Notes: generated by a model not told the origin, from the letters alone. 64,000 bases of DNA from Pseudoxanthomonas wuyuanensis (GCF_900215535.1 NZ_OCND01000001.1:930001-994000), one strand, 5' to 3'. Shown: positions 1-9,024, counted from the first letter of the stretch. Numbers and translations: made by a program.

Positions 1-92
1 GCGTCGATCAGCACGCCACAGCCCACGCCGCAGTAGCAGCACGTCGAGCTTGTGCGGGTGCGTCGTACGACCGGGGCGCCGGTGCCGTCCAT
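1..92 (-). CDS. nasA: Assimilatory nitrate reductase, N-terminal fragment
   Basis: Only the first 30 or so residues are present; the gene continues past the left edge. The start reads MDGTGAPVV and is followed by a TCCYCGVGCGVLI stretch. That is the N-terminal 4Fe-4S cysteine motif of molybdopterin nitrate reductases of the NasA/NapA class. The ATG shares one base with the nirD stop (TGATG), so the two are translationally coupled. The position after nirB-nirD and a nitrate transporter, and the lack of a TAT signal, point to the cytoplasmic assimilatory enzyme (nitrate to nitrite). The periplasmic NapA is encoded separately at 31422-33914. Confidence 0.8.
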   Translation of the reverse strand, partial: MDGTGAPVVRRTRTSSTCCYCGVGCGVLID

Positions 93-475
93 CACCCCGT
101 GCTCCCTGCACTACCCGGCAAGTCATCCAGCGACAACCAGACTTCGCCGGCCTCCACGCGCGCCGGGAATTTGCGCACGCAGCCCACATCGGGCGCGCAG
201 GCTTCGCCGCTGGCCAGCGCGATGTTCCAGCTGTGCAGCGGACAGGTGACGGTTTCGCCAGCCACGATGCCCTGCGACAGCGGCCCGCCCTTGTGCGGGC
301 AGCGATCCAGCACCGCATAGACCTTATCGGTGGCGGTGCGGAACAAGGCGATGTCGTCTTCGCCCTCCCGTTCCAGCACGCGCGCTCCCAACGCCGGAAT
401 GTCCTCCAGCCGGCAGATGCGTACCCACGCTGCCGGTTGCAGCGCCGGTCCAAGTTCCAGTTCGACTGCGCTCAT
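92..475 (-). CDS. nirD: Nitrite reductase (NADH) small subunit, Rieske type
   Basis: This 127-residue protein matches the size and plan of NirD, the small partner of NirB in cytoplasmic NADH-dependent reduction of nitrite to ammonium. A full Rieske-type pair is visible: Cys59-x-His61 (CPHKGG) and Cys78-x2-His81 (CPLHSW). It should therefore bind a [2Fe-2S] cluster, unlike E. coli NirD, which lacks these ligands. The MSAVELEL start lies one base after the nirB stop, and the stop overlaps the nasA start, so it is the middle gene of a tightly packed nirB-nirD-nasA unit. A longer in-frame reading upstream only reads through the end of nirB. Confidence 0.9.
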   Translation of the reverse strand: MSAVELELGPALQPAAWVRICRLEDIPALGARVLEREGEDDIALFRTATDKVYAVLDRCPHKGGPLSQGIVAGETVTCPLHSWNIALASGEACAPDVGCVRKFPARVEAGEVWLSLDDLPGSAGSTG

Positions 476-476
476 C

Positions 477-2942
477 TCAGCCCTCCACTTCGGCGGGAAT
501 GCGCTTGGCCAGGCGCAGCGGCTGGTACTCGCGCGGCTTGTCGCCGGCGATGCGCGCCGCCCACGGATCCGGCAGGCCTTCCAGCGCGTACAGCAGGCGC
601 TCGTACAGGGCCTGGCGGTTTTCCGCATCGTCGACCACGCGTTTGCGGATGTAGTCCATGCCGACCCGATCGATGTAATGCACGGTGCGGTCCAGGTAGT
701 ACGCTTCTTCGCGGTACAACTGCAGGAAGGCGCCGGTGTACTGCTTGACCTCGTCGCTGGTTTTCACTTTTACCAGGAACTGCGCGACTTCGGTCTTGAT
801 GCCGCCGTTGCCGCCGATGTGGATTTCCCAACCCGAATCCACCGCAATGATGCCCACGTCCTTGATGCCGGACTCGGCGCAGTTGCGCGGGCAGCCGGAC
901 ACCGCCAGCTTGACCTTGTGCGGGCTCCACATGTTGGCCAGCATGGTTTCCAGATCGATACCCATCTGCGTGCTGTTCTGCGTGCCGAAGCGGCAGAACT
1001 CGCTGCCTACGCAGGTCTTCACCGTACGGATGGATTTTCCGTAGGCGTGCCCGGACTTCATGCCCAGATCCTTCCAGACATCGACCAGGTCCTCCTTCTT
1101 CACCCCCAGCAGATCGATGCGCTGCCCGCCGGTCACCTTGACCATCGGCACGGCGTACTTGTCGGCGACATCGGCGATGCGGCGCAGTTCTGAAGCATTG
1201 GTCACGCCGCCCTTCATCTGCGGAATCACCGAGAAGGTGCCGTCCTTCTGGATGTTGGCGTGCGCGCGTTCGTTGATGAAGCGCGACTGCGGGTCGTCCA
1301 CCGCCTCGCGCGGCCAGGTGGAGATCAGGTAGTAGTTGATCGCCGGCCGGCAGGTCGCGCAGCCATTGGGACTGCGCCATTCCAGGAACGCGTACACCGC
1401 CTGATGGGTCAGCAGCTTGTGCTCGCGGATCGCCTGCCGCACCTCGCCGTGGGTGCGGTCGGTGCAGGCGCAGACCGCCTTGGTCTTCGGTGTTTCCTGG
1501 AAGTTGGAACCCAGGCTGTTCATCAGGATCTGTTCGACCAGGCCGGTACAGGAACCGCAGGAGCTGGCCGCCTTGGTGTGCTTCTTGACATCGTCGACCG
1601 TGAACAGGCCCTGCTCGTTGATGGCCCTGACAATCGTGCCCTTGCACACGCCGTTGCAACCGCAGACCTCGTCGCTGTCGCTCATCGCGCTGGCGCGGTC
1701 CTGCCCGGCGGTGCCGGCATCGCCCAGCGCCTTTTCGCCGAACATCAACTGATCGCGGCGCTCATCGACGCGGGCGCCGTCCTTGAGCAGCTTGAAGTAC
1801 CAGCCGCCGTCGCCGGTATCGCCGTACAGGCAGGCGCCGATCAGCTTGTCGTCCTTGATGACCAGCTTCTTGTAGACGCCACCGGCCGGATCCGACAGCA
1901 CGATTTCCTCGCTGCCGTCGCCGCCCATGAAGTTGCCGGCCGAGAACAGATCGATGCCGGTGACCTTGAGCTTGGTCGACGATACCGAACCGCTGTACAT
2001 GCCGATGCCGTAGCTGGCCAGATGGTTGGCGCAGATCCTGGCCTGCTCGAACAGCGGCGCCACCAGGCCGTAGGCGATGCCGCGGTGGCTGGCGCATTCG
2101 CCCACGGCGTACACGCGCGGGTCGTAGGTCTGCAGTGTGTCGCTGACCACGATGCCGCGCGTGCAATGGATGCCGGCCGCCTGCGCCAACTGCGTATTGG
2201 GGCGGATGCCGGCCGCCATCACCACCAGGTCGGCCAGCTCCTCGCTGCCGTCGGAAAACTTCACCGCCCGCACTTCGCCGTTTTCGTTGCCCAGCAATTC
2301 GGTGGTGGAGGTGTTGAGGCGGAATTTCAGGCCGCGGTCGCTGAGCGACTTCTCCAGCAACTGCCCGGCCACCGGATCCAGCTGGCGTTCCAGCAGCCAG
2401 CCGGCCAGGTGCACCACCGTCACCTCCATGCCGCGCAGCTTCAGGCCGTTGGCCGCTTCCAGGCCCAGCAGGCCGCCGCCGATCACCACCGCGTGCTGCT
2501 TCACTTTGGCGGTGTCTATCATGGTCTGGGTGTCGAAGATGTCGCGGTAGCTGATGACGCCTTTCAGGTCCTTGCCCGGCACCGGCAGGATGATCGGCAG
2601 CGAGCCGGTGGCCAGCAGCAGACGGTCGTATTCGGCCTCGGTGCCGTCGACCGCAATCACGCGCCGCTGCACGCGGTCGATCTTGGTCACTTCCTTGCCC
2701 AGGTGCAGGCGGATGCCGTTTTCGGCATACCAGTCCAGCGGGTTCAGCACGATGTCGTCGAAGGTCTGCTCGCCCGCCAGCACCGGAGACAGCAGGATGC
2801 GGTTGTAGTTGGGATGCGGTTCGGCGCCGAACACGGTGATGTCGTACATGTCCGGCGCCAGCTTCAGCAGCTCTTCCAGCGTGCGGATGCCCGCCATGCC
2901 GTTGCCGATCAGCACCAATCTCGGTTTTTTCTGGGGATTCAT
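477..2942 (-). CDS. nirB: Nitrite reductase (NADH) large subunit
   Basis: At 821 residues this is full-length NirB. The N-terminal half is a pyridine nucleotide-disulfide reductase fold (GNGMAG near residue 13, a second nucleotide motif GGGLLGLEA). Two BFD-type [2Fe-2S] modules follow, the first with CGCNGVCKG near residue 425 and the second beginning CACTDRTHGE. The C-terminal half is the siroheme/4Fe-4S sulfite-nitrite reductase domain, with its four cysteines in TCVGSEFC and SGCPRNC (about residues 640-685). It reduces nitrite from NasA to ammonium with NADH in the cytoplasm. It lies 61 bp downstream of the porin gene and is probably co-transcribed with the transporter genes under the nas leader. 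Confidence 0.95.
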   Translation of the reverse strand: MNPQKKPRLVLIGNGMAGIRTLEELLKLAPDMYDITVFGAEPHPNYNRILLSPVLAGEQTFDDIVLNPLDWYAENGIRLHLGKEVTKIDRVQRRVIAVDGTEAEYDRLLLATGSLPIILPVPGKDLKGVISYRDIFDTQTMIDTAKVKQHAVVIGGGLLGLEAANGLKLRGMEVTVVHLAGWLLERQLDPVAGQLLEKSLSDRGLKFRLNTSTTELLGNENGEVRAVKFSDGSEELADLVVMAAGIRPNTQLAQAAGIHCTRGIVVSDTLQTYDPRVYAVGECASHRGIAYGLVAPLFEQARICANHLASYGIGMYSGSVSSTKLKVTGIDLFSAGNFMGGDGSEEIVLSDPAGGVYKKLVIKDDKLIGACLYGDTGDGGWYFKLLKDGARVDERRDQLMFGEKALGDAGTAGQDRASAMSDSDEVCGCNGVCKGTIVRAINEQGLFTVDDVKKHTKAASSCGSCTGLVEQILMNSLGSNFQETPKTKAVCACTDRTHGEVRQAIREHKLLTHQAVYAFLEWRSPNGCATCRPAINYYLISTWPREAVDDPQSRFINERAHANIQKDGTFSVIPQMKGGVTNASELRRIADVADKYAVPMVKVTGGQRIDLLGVKKEDLVDVWKDLGMKSGHAYGKSIRTVKTCVGSEFCRFGTQNSTQMGIDLETMLANMWSPHKVKLAVSGCPRNCAESGIKDVGIIAVDSGWEIHIGGNGGIKTEVAQFLVKVKTSDEVKQYTGAFLQLYREEAYYLDRTVHYIDRVGMDYIRKRVVDDAENRQALYERLLYALEGLPDPWAARIAGDKPREYQPLRLAKRIPAEVEG

Positions 2943-2965
2943 ACGCTATGCCCTGTTTGCCGAAA

Positions 2966-2990
2966 CCCGCCCCGTGACCTGAAGGGCGGG
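2966..2990 (-). other. GC-rich hairpin between porin gene and nirB
   Basis: CCCGCCC at 2966-2972 pairs with GGGCGGG at 2984-2990 in the 61-bp gap between the porin and nirB. Downstream on the minus strand there is only a short T stretch, so it is not a clear terminator. It could mark mRNA processing or partial attenuation that sets different levels of transporter and reductase. Confidence 0.4.
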
Positions 2991-3003
2991 CCCGATGATG
3001 GCT

Positions 3004-4209
3004 TCAGTAAGACCACTCGACCTGCAACCACGTCTTGCGCGTGTCGGTGGAGAATCGGTCGGCGCGGTAATCGGCGTACTTGGCCAGCAGGTTGAACTTG
3101 CCGACCTTGGCGGTTGCGATCAAATCCAGTTCATCGCCGTAATCCTGCGACAGGCGATCGCTGTCGAACCGGTGCCAGACGGCGTTCACGCCGACGTTGC
3201 TGAGCTTTCCGAGCTGCTTGCGATTCCAGCCGAGCGAAAAATACGCGTCGCGCAAGCCATTGGGAGGCGTGGTCAGGAACTGGTCGGCCCAGCCGTGGAA
3301 TTTGTGCCCGGTGGCCAGCGGCGTCTGGAAGCTGGTCAGCGCCAGCCCGGTGTCCGCTCCCAGCACCTCGTAGCCGGCACCCAGCCGGACCGCGCCGATA
3401 TCCACGCCGCCATCGGCCAGCCAATACTCGGCCGAATAATGGTTCGGGTTGTTCTGATAGTCGCTTTGCCCGGCGTAACTGAGCGCGTAGTTCAGTTTGA
3501 CGGCGGCGAACGGACGTACGCCCGCAAAGCGCACGCCATAGGTCTGGCTGGACAATCGCCGCCCGAACACCGCGGCTTCGTCCTGATCGATCAGATAGGT
3601 GAACGCGCTCAGCGTCCCCCATGGGGTCGGGTAGGAAAGATTGCCCAGAAAATTGTCGCCGTCGATCGCCTGCTGGCGCGCTCCGGTGCCATCTTTCCCC
3701 CAGATCGTGCGCACGCTCCAGACATAGCTGGCATCCAGCTTCAACTTGCCCGGGCCGTTCCATTCCACCCGCGCCGCGTCGAACGTCTGCTCGTTGTCGC
3801 GCCAGCCGACCGCGCCGACAAAACGCTGGTCGTCCAGATTGATGCGCTGACGGCCTGCGGTCAGCACGGTGTTGCTGAAACCCTTGTACTGGACTTGCAC
3901 CCGGTTCAATTCAAGATTCTCGGGGTCGGCCACCAGCGGATAGGCCGTTTTACCGTTGAGTCCACTGTTGTAGTGCTCGTCGATTGCTGCTGTCCCTTCC
4001 GCTTCGGCCAGGAAGGCGAATGCTCCGTTGCTGATCTCCGCGCCGACGCGTGCACGCAAGGTGATTGCCTCTGCATCGCGGGCAAGACCCGCCTGATCCA
4101 CGAGTTCCTGGCGCAGACGCAGATCGACGATGGGCTTGACCGCGGTTTCGGCCGCGAACGCGGGGGCGGATAGCAGCAGACCACTGATTATCGAAAACGC
4201 TGTTTTCAT
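3004..4209 (-). CDS. Alginate-export-family outer-membrane porin
   Basis: The MKTAFSIISG start opens a clear Sec signal peptide ending near AFAAE, giving a 401-residue preprotein. The rest is rich in alternating aromatic/polar strands and ends in a C-terminal aromatic (EWSY), as in beta-barrel outer-membrane proteins. The wording of the barrel (VDLRLRQELVDQAGLARDA, TAGRQRINLDDQRF) resembles the alginate-export porin family. Its place between the nitrate ABC transporter and nirB suggests it lets nitrate or nitrite across the outer membrane; that substrate is inferred only from context. The longer upstream frame overlaps the end of the transporter ATPase and lacks a signal peptide, so it was not used. 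Confidence 0.75.
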   Translation of the reverse strand: MKTAFSIISGLLLSAPAFAAETAVKPIVDLRLRQELVDQAGLARDAEAITLRARVGAEISNGAFAFLAEAEGTAAIDEHYNSGLNGKTAYPLVADPENLELNRVQVQYKGFSNTVLTAGRQRINLDDQRFVGAVGWRDNEQTFDAARVEWNGPGKLKLDASYVWSVRTIWGKDGTGARQQAIDGDNFLGNLSYPTPWGTLSAFTYLIDQDEAAVFGRRLSSQTYGVRFAGVRPFAAVKLNYALSYAGQSDYQNNPNHYSAEYWLADGGVDIGAVRLGAGYEVLGADTGLALTSFQTPLATGHKFHGWADQFLTTPPNGLRDAYFSLGWNRKQLGKLSNVGVNAVWHRFDSDRLSQDYGDELDLIATAKVGKFNLLAKYADYRADRFSTDTRKTWLQVEWSY

Positions 4210-4261
4210 TCCGGTCTCTTGATGGTGGCCATGGGTGGGATGGACGATTTGCCGGGCGGGC

Positions 4262-5959
4262 TCAGGCGGCATCGAGATGGGCGCCATGCTCGTAATCGGC
4301 GAGAAACTGCAGGACTTCTTCGCGGTAGGCGTAGAACCTGGGATGTTCCAGCAACGCCTTGCGATCGCGCGGCCGCGGCAGATCGATCTTGAGGATCTTG
4401 CCGATGGTGGCATTGGGGCCATTGCTCATCATCACTACGCGGTCCGCCAGCAGGATGGCTTCATCGACGTCGTGGGTGACGCAGATGGCGGTGACCTGGG
4501 TGCGTTGCCATACCTCCATCAGTACGTTCTGCAAGTCCCAGCGGGTGAGGCTGTCGAGCATTCCGAACGGCTCGTCCAGCAGCATCAGCTTCGGCGACAG
4601 GGCGAAGGCGCGGGCAATGCCCACGCGCTGGCGCATGCCGCTGGACATCTCCGACGTCAGCTTGTTCAGGCTGTCGCCCAAGCCGACGCGTTGCAGGTAG
4701 TACTCGACAATGTCGCTGCGTTCGGCGGCGCTGGCATGCGGGTAGACCCGTTCCACGCCGATGCTCACGTTCTGGCGTGCGCTCAGCCAAGGCATCAGAC
4801 TGGGGGCCTGGAACACCACGCCCTTGTCCGGCCCGGCGCTGTCGATTTCATGCCCGTCCAGCGCGATGCCGCCGCCGGAAACGGAACTCAATCCCGCGGC
4901 CATGTTCAGCACCGTCGATTTACCGCAGCCGGAATGACCGATCAGCGAAACGAATTCGCCGCGGTCCATCATCAGGTTGAAATCCTGTACGACGGTCAGC
5001 GGTCCGTTGCGGGTGGGATAGGTCTTGCTGACATTGAACAGTTCCAGATACCGACGCTGCACCGCCGAACGGCTCGCCTCCGTGTAGGCCTTGGGCAGAC
5101 GCGCGATCTGGATGGGCTTCACCTTGGGCAAGGCCGTTCTTGACGGGACTGCCTCGCCGATCGTTACCCCACGGGTACGGTTCAGACTGTCCAGACAGGC
5201 GACGATCCGGTTGCGCAGCGCGGTATAGGCCGGATCGTGGTTGAGCGCGGCACGTACGCGCGGCCGTTGCAGCGGCACATCGAACAGGTGCCCGATGCGG
5301 CTGCCGGCAGGATCGGGCTGCAGCACCGCGATGCGGTCGGCCAGCAACAGGGCTTCGTCCACATCGTTGGTGACCAGGACGATGGTGCGTTTTTCCTGGC
5401 CGCGGATGCGTTCGATTTCGTCTTGCAGGCGCGCCCGGGTCAGGGCGTCCAGCGCCGAAAGCGGCTCATCCAGCAACAGGATTTCCGGGCGCATGGCCAG
5501 GGCGCGGGCGACGGCGACGCGCTGGCGCATGCCGCCGGACAATTGTGCGGGCTTGCGCTCGCGTGCGTGGGCAAGGCCCACCAGGTCGATGGTGGCGTGG
5601 GTCAGTGCGCGCCGTTCTTTCCGATCCAGGCTTTTATGCACCGCATCTACCGCCAGCCGGACATTGCCTTCCACGCTCAGCCACGGCATCAGCGAGTAGG
5701 ACTGGAACACCAGGCCGCGCTCGGCGCTGGGTCCATTCGATACCTCGCCCTTGACCAGGATTTGGCCGCTGTCGGGTTGAATCAAGCCGGCCAGCAATGA
5801 AATCAGGGTGGTCTTGCCGGTGCCGGAGAACCCCAGGATGGCGATGAATTCGCCTTCGTTGACCGACAGGTTCACTCCACCCAGCACGGCCTGCTGCTTG
5901 CCTTGGCCGGTGTAGGCCTTGCTGACGTCACGCAGTTGCAGGATCGGCGCAGGATTCAT
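4262..5959 (-). CDS. Nitrate ABC transporter, tandem ATPase (two ABC domains in one chain)
   Basis: A single 565-residue chain carries two complete ABC nucleotide-binding domains. The first has Walker A GFSGTGKTT at residues 43-51 and signature LSGGMRQR. The second has Walker A GHSGCGKST near residue 340 and a less usual signature MSSGMRQR. Both have DEP Walker B motifs and the ALSALD/GMLDSL D-loops. It would energise nitrate import with NrtB and NrtA. Cyanobacterial NrtC and NrtD are separate proteins, so this fusion replaces both with one heterodimer-like chain. The ATG at 5959 has GGAG at good spacing; an upstream in-frame ATG at 5977 overlaps nrtB and lacks one. Confidence 0.85.
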   Translation of the reverse strand: MNPAPILQLRDVSKAYTGQGKQQAVLGGVNLSVNEGEFIAILGFSGTGKTTLISLLAGLIQPDSGQILVKGEVSNGPSAERGLVFQSYSLMPWLSVEGNVRLAVDAVHKSLDRKERRALTHATIDLVGLAHARERKPAQLSGGMRQRVAVARALAMRPEILLLDEPLSALDALTRARLQDEIERIRGQEKRTIVLVTNDVDEALLLADRIAVLQPDPAGSRIGHLFDVPLQRPRVRAALNHDPAYTALRNRIVACLDSLNRTRGVTIGEAVPSRTALPKVKPIQIARLPKAYTEASRSAVQRRYLELFNVSKTYPTRNGPLTVVQDFNLMMDRGEFVSLIGHSGCGKSTVLNMAAGLSSVSGGGIALDGHEIDSAGPDKGVVFQAPSLMPWLSARQNVSIGVERVYPHASAAERSDIVEYYLQRVGLGDSLNKLTSEMSSGMRQRVGIARAFALSPKLMLLDEPFGMLDSLTRWDLQNVLMEVWQRTQVTAICVTHDVDEAILLADRVVMMSNGPNATIGKILKIDLPRPRDRKALLEHPRFYAYREEVLQFLADYEHGAHLDAA

Positions 5960-5963
5960 GTCA

Positions 5964-6995
5964 TCAACTCCGCGCATCGCGGCCGGCCAGCTTCTGCAGC
6001 ACCAGCATGACGCGGTCCAGGCCGAACCCGATCAGGCCGATCACGATGACCGCCACCATGATCCGCGACAGCGATTTTTCGCTGCCGTTCTGGAACTCGT
6101 CCCAGACGAATTTTCCCAGTCCGGGGTTCTGCGCCAGCATCTCCGCCGCGATCAGCACCATCCAGCCCACGCCCAGCGACAGGCGCATGCCGGTAAAGAT
6201 GTACGGCAACGCCGATGGCAACACCAGCTTGGTCAGCTTGGCGCGCCAGGTCAGCCGCAGGACGCGGCCTACGTTGAGCAGGTCCTTGTCGATGGAGGCC
6301 GTGCCGATGGCCGTATTGATCAGGGTCGGCCAGAGCGAGCACATCATCACCACGATTGCGGAGATGACGAAGCTCTTGGGCAAGGCCGGATCGTCGCCGC
6401 TGATCGAAGCCGAGACCACCATCGTCACGATAGGCAGCCAGGCGAGCGGGCTGATCGGACGCATTACCTGCACCAGCGGATTGATCGCGGCGTTGAACCG
6501 CTTCGACATGCCGGCGACCAGGCCCAACGGGATGGCGACCAGCGAGGCCAAGGTGACGCCCATCGCCACCGTCTTGAGCGAGGTGAAGATTTGATCGACG
6601 AAGGTCGGCGGACCGGAATAACGCTGGCCGTCGGCCACCGCTGCCGCGGCATCGGCGCGCGCGGCGGAGTATTCGACCAGCAGACCCTTGAACGCGTCCC
6701 AGACATCGCCGGGACCCGGCAGCGCGCCCAGCGAGGTCTGCACCATCGGCGCCAGTGCTGTCCACAGGCCCAGGAATGCGAGCACCCCCACCACCGGAGG
6801 CCAGGCGGCGTCGAACCACTCCCTGCCCGGCGGCAGTTTCACCCTCAGCTTCGGGCGCTTGCGCATGGCTGCCTCCCCGGCGGGCACCGCAGCCGCGCCT
6901 GCGACGGCTGCACCAACGGCAACCGTCCCCACCGGCGGCTCGACTTCCGCGCTCTTCGCCGCCAACTCGTCTTTTGCCAATGTCGCAGCTGTCAT
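5964..6995 (-). CDS. nrtB: Nitrate ABC transporter permease
   Basis: This 343-residue inner-membrane protein has a polar Ala/Pro-rich N-terminal tail of about 60 residues and then six hydrophobic segments typical of the binding-protein-dependent transport permease family. The region SALPYIFTGMRLSLGVGW carries the loop that docks on the ATPase. It sits between the binding protein and the tandem ATPase with very short gaps. The ATG at 6995 has GAGGG nine bases upstream; a GTG at 7010 that overlaps the nrtA stop is the alternative start. Confidence 0.88.
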   Translation of the reverse strand: MTAATLAKDELAAKSAEVEPPVGTVAVGAAVAGAAAVPAGEAAMRKRPKLRVKLPPGREWFDAAWPPVVGVLAFLGLWTALAPMVQTSLGALPGPGDVWDAFKGLLVEYSAARADAAAAVADGQRYSGPPTFVDQIFTSLKTVAMGVTLASLVAIPLGLVAGMSKRFNAAINPLVQVMRPISPLAWLPIVTMVVSASISGDDPALPKSFVISAIVVMMCSLWPTLINTAIGTASIDKDLLNVGRVLRLTWRAKLTKLVLPSALPYIFTGMRLSLGVGWMVLIAAEMLAQNPGLGKFVWDEFQNGSEKSLSRIMVAVIVIGLIGFGLDRVMLVLQKLAGRDARS

Positions 6996-7006
6996 GGCGC
7001 CGGCCC

Positions 7007-8416
7007 TCACTTGACACCCGCAGGTGTGACGGTCTGGCCCTGCTTCAGGCCGATGGCAAAGCCCCCGGCATAGGCAGCCGGCTGCTTGGCATCGAAGACC
7101 ACGCCGTCGATCGCCGGTTGGGTATAGACCCGGAAGCCATCGGTCTGGGGAAAGTCGGCCGGCTCAGCCTTGCCGTCGGCGATCAGCGATTCGGCGGCCA
7201 GCAGGTACAGATCGGGGCGGTAAGCCGCTTTGGCGGTGTCGAAATACCACTGATCGGGCTTGGCTTCGGCGATCTGCCCCCAGCGGCGCATCTGGGTCAG
7301 GTACCAGATCGCGTCCGAGTAGTAGGGATAGCTGGCATATTGGCTGAAGAACAGATTGAAAACCGGCGTGTCGCGGGTATCGCCTTGGCCAAAGGTGAAC
7401 TTGCCGGTCATCGACGCCATCAGCACCTTTTCGTCGGCGCCGACATATTTCGACTGGGCCAGGATCTTGACCGCTTCGGCCCGGTTCTTGCCGTCGTCGG
7501 CATCGAGCCACTTGGCAGCGCGGATCAGCGCGCGCAGCAAGGCCTGGGTGGTCTTGGGGTTCTTGCTGGCAAAATCCTCGGTCAGACCGAAGACCTTCTC
7601 GCCGGTCAGTCCGGCGATATCCGGATCGACGATGATCGGCACGCCGATCTTCTTCGCCACCGCGGCCTGGTTCCAGGGTTCACCCACCGAATAGCCGTCG
7701 ATGGTGCCGGCCTCCAGCGTGGTCGGCATCTGCGGCGGCGGCGTGACCGAGAGCTGGACTTCCGCGCCGGTAGTGCCGGCGGTATCGCCGGGCAGGTAAT
7801 AGCCGGGGTTCAAGCCACCGGCTGCCAACCAGTAGCGCAGCGCGTAGTTGTGGGTCGAAACCGGGAAGACCATGCCCATCTTGAAGGGCTTGCCCTGCGA
7901 CTTCATCCTGGCGACCACCGGCTTGAGCGCGGCGGCGGAAACCGGGTGGACGATCTTGCCGTCCGCGTCCTTCGGCAGATCCGCTGCGATCTGGTCGTAG
8001 ACGCGGTTCGAAATCGTCACGCCCTTGCCGTTTATGTCGAGCGACAGCGGCGCGATGATCTTCACCTTCGAGCCTATCCCCGCCGCCGAGGCGATAGGCT
8101 GGCCCGCCAGCATATGCGCACCGTCGAGCTGGCCGTCGGCCACGCCGTCCAGCAGTACCTTCCAGTTGGCCTGCGGCTCCAGCGCCACGCTCAGGCCTTC
8201 TTCAGCAAAAAAACCTTTTTCCTTGGCGATCGCCAACGGCGCCATGTCGGTGAGCTTGATGAAGCCCAGCTTGAGATTGGGTTTTTCGACCCCCGTGGTG
8301 CTGGCGGCAGGCTTGGCGACCGGAGCCGAAGCCGTGTCCGAGCCGCAGGATGTGATCAGCGACGCTGCGGCCAGGCTCATAGCAAGACTGGCGATGAGTA
8401 CGAATTTGCTGTGCAT
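7007..8416 (-). CDS. nrtA: Nitrate-binding lipoprotein of ABC transporter
   Basis: The 469-residue protein starts [11 protein letters not shown] and has a lipobox (LITSC), so it is an exported lipoprotein anchored at the outer face of the inner membrane. The mature part follows the NrtA/NasS solute-binding family: [21 protein letters not shown] at the start, the [10 protein letters not shown] segment, LPPPQMPT-like [12 protein letters not shown] and [13 protein letters not shown]. It captures nitrate for NrtB and the tandem ATPase. It is the first gene after the regulated leader at 8417-8572 and shares its fold with NasS (9025-10101), which lacks the signal peptide. Confidence 0.9.
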   Translation of the reverse strand: MHSKFVLIASLAMSLAAASLITSCGSDTASAPVAKPAASTTGVEKPNLKLGFIKLTDMAPLAIAKEKGFFAEEGLSVALEPQANWKVLLDGVADGQLDGAHMLAGQPIASAAGIGSKVKIIAPLSLDINGKGVTISNRVYDQIAADLPKDADGKIVHPVSAAALKPVVARMKSQGKPFKMGMVFPVSTHNYALRYWLAAGGLNPGYYLPGDTAGTTGAEVQLSVTPPPQMPTTLEAGTIDGYSVGEPWNQAAVAKKIGVPIIVDPDIAGLTGEKVFGLTEDFASKNPKTTQALLRALIRAAKWLDADDGKNRAEAVKILAQSKYVGADEKVLMASMTGKFTFGQGDTRDTPVFNLFFSQYASYPYYSDAIWYLTQMRRWGQIAEAKPDQWYFDTAKAAYRPDLYLLAAESLIADGKAEPADFPQTDGFRVYTQPAIDGVVFDAKQPAAYAGGFAIGLKQGQTVTPAGVK

Positions 8417-8454
8417 GAAAAGCCTCGCATCGTGAAGAAGGTCTGCTGGAACTG

Positions 8455-8499
8455 AAAACAAAAACGGCGTGCTTCCAGCTTTCGCTGGGAGACGCCGTT
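8455..8499 (-). terminator. Intrinsic terminator in the nrtA leader
   Basis: Read on the minus strand, a 16-bp stem with one bulged base (arms 8499-8484 and 8479-8463) has a GAAA tetraloop and is followed at once by TTTTTGTTTTC (8464-8454). It lies between the sigma-54 promoter and the nrtA start at 8416, so it must be read through to express the operon. This is the expected terminator of an ANTAR-controlled nas leader. Confidence 0.9.
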
Positions 8500-8512
8500 G
8501 TCTTGGTAAGCA

Positions 8513-8528
8513 GGACCGCCATTGGCCC
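8513..8528 (-). ncRNA. ANTAR-type leader hairpin P2 (hexaloop)
   Basis: On the minus strand GGGCC and GGTCC pair (one G-U) around the six-base loop AATGGC. Loop position 1 is A and position 4 is G, the pair of bases conserved in RNA targets of ANTAR-domain antiterminators. It ends 13 bases before the terminator stem. Confidence 0.75.
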
Positions 8529-8549
8529 ATCTACCGGATCGGGATTGTG

Positions 8550-8571
8550 GTGGGCCCGCCGTTGCGCCCAC
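8550..8571 (-). ncRNA. ANTAR-type leader hairpin P1 (hexaloop)
   Basis: On the minus strand GTGGGC pairs with GCCCAC; after one G-G mismatch a C-G pair closes the six-base loop AACGGC. The loop has A at position 1 and G at position 4, as in P2. The hairpin begins at the predicted transcription start (about 8572). P1 and P2 are separated by 21 bases. Confidence 0.75.
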
Positions 8572-8582
8572 GGTGACTACAT

Positions 8583-8599
8583 AGCAATCAGCGTGCCAA
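8583..8599 (-). promoter_or_regulatory. Sigma-54 (RpoN) promoter of nrtA operon
   Basis: On the minus strand the sequence TTGGCACGCTGATTGCT matches the consensus TGGCACG-N4-TTGCW at every fixed position. The GC of the -12 element predicts a start near 8572, exactly at the foot of hairpin P1, giving a leader of about 155 bases. Confidence 0.92.
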
Positions 8600-8707
8600 C
8601 TTGTTTCCGCATTTTTCAGCCAGGCGTATCTCCATTAAATTCAATTGGTTGAGTAAACTATCTCGAATGGACATCGGATTGCGGGGAGGCCGGTCCCTCG
8701 CCGGCTT

Positions 8708-8722
8708 GCACTAATGCCGTGC
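8708..8722. promoter_or_regulatory. NtrC-type enhancer site 1
   Basis: GCAC-N7-GTGC (GCACTAATGCCGTGC) has the dyad spacing of NtrC sites. It lies about 136-150 bp upstream of the predicted nrtA start. Confidence 0.75.
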
Positions 8723-8728
8723 GCGGAC

Positions 8729-8743
8729 GCACTTGATTTGTGC
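8729..8743. promoter_or_regulatory. NtrC-type enhancer site 2
   Basis: GCAC-N7-GTGC (GCACTTGATTTGTGC) repeats the dyad exactly 21 bp, two helical turns, from site 1. Paired NtrC dyads on one face of the helix upstream of a sigma-54 promoter are the classic nitrogen-limitation arrangement. Confidence 0.8.
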
Positions 8744-9024
8744 GTTGCATCAATGGGATGAGCATCGAGGCGTACCGCTTCACGCAGGGCGGCCTTCGGC
8801 CGCTCATGCCGGCTGGTCAGTCGCGATGTGGGTGTTCGAGTCGCGACTCACCCGTGCCGGCATGCCGGCACGACTCCCACAAGGAAGATTGCTCCCACAC
8901 GGAAACACTGCTCCGATAAGGCGGCATCGACCCGGCAAGGCCCTGGTGGCGCCTCAGTGCGCGGTGCGTTCGTCCAGGCCTCACCGCTGCCGCTACGCGG
9001 CCGGCATACCCGCGAGGCCCGGTT
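8744..9024. repeat. Gene-free stretch with REP-like palindromes
   Basis: No credible gene. It holds GAGTCGCGACTC at 8838-8849 and a perfect 20-bp palindrome CGTGCCGGCATGCCGGCACG at 8853-8872, followed by ACTCCCACAAGG. The GTCGCGAC core and CTCCCACAAGG edge also occur in the other REP-like elements of the window (14129, 23878, 42459, 51654). Confidence 0.6.
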
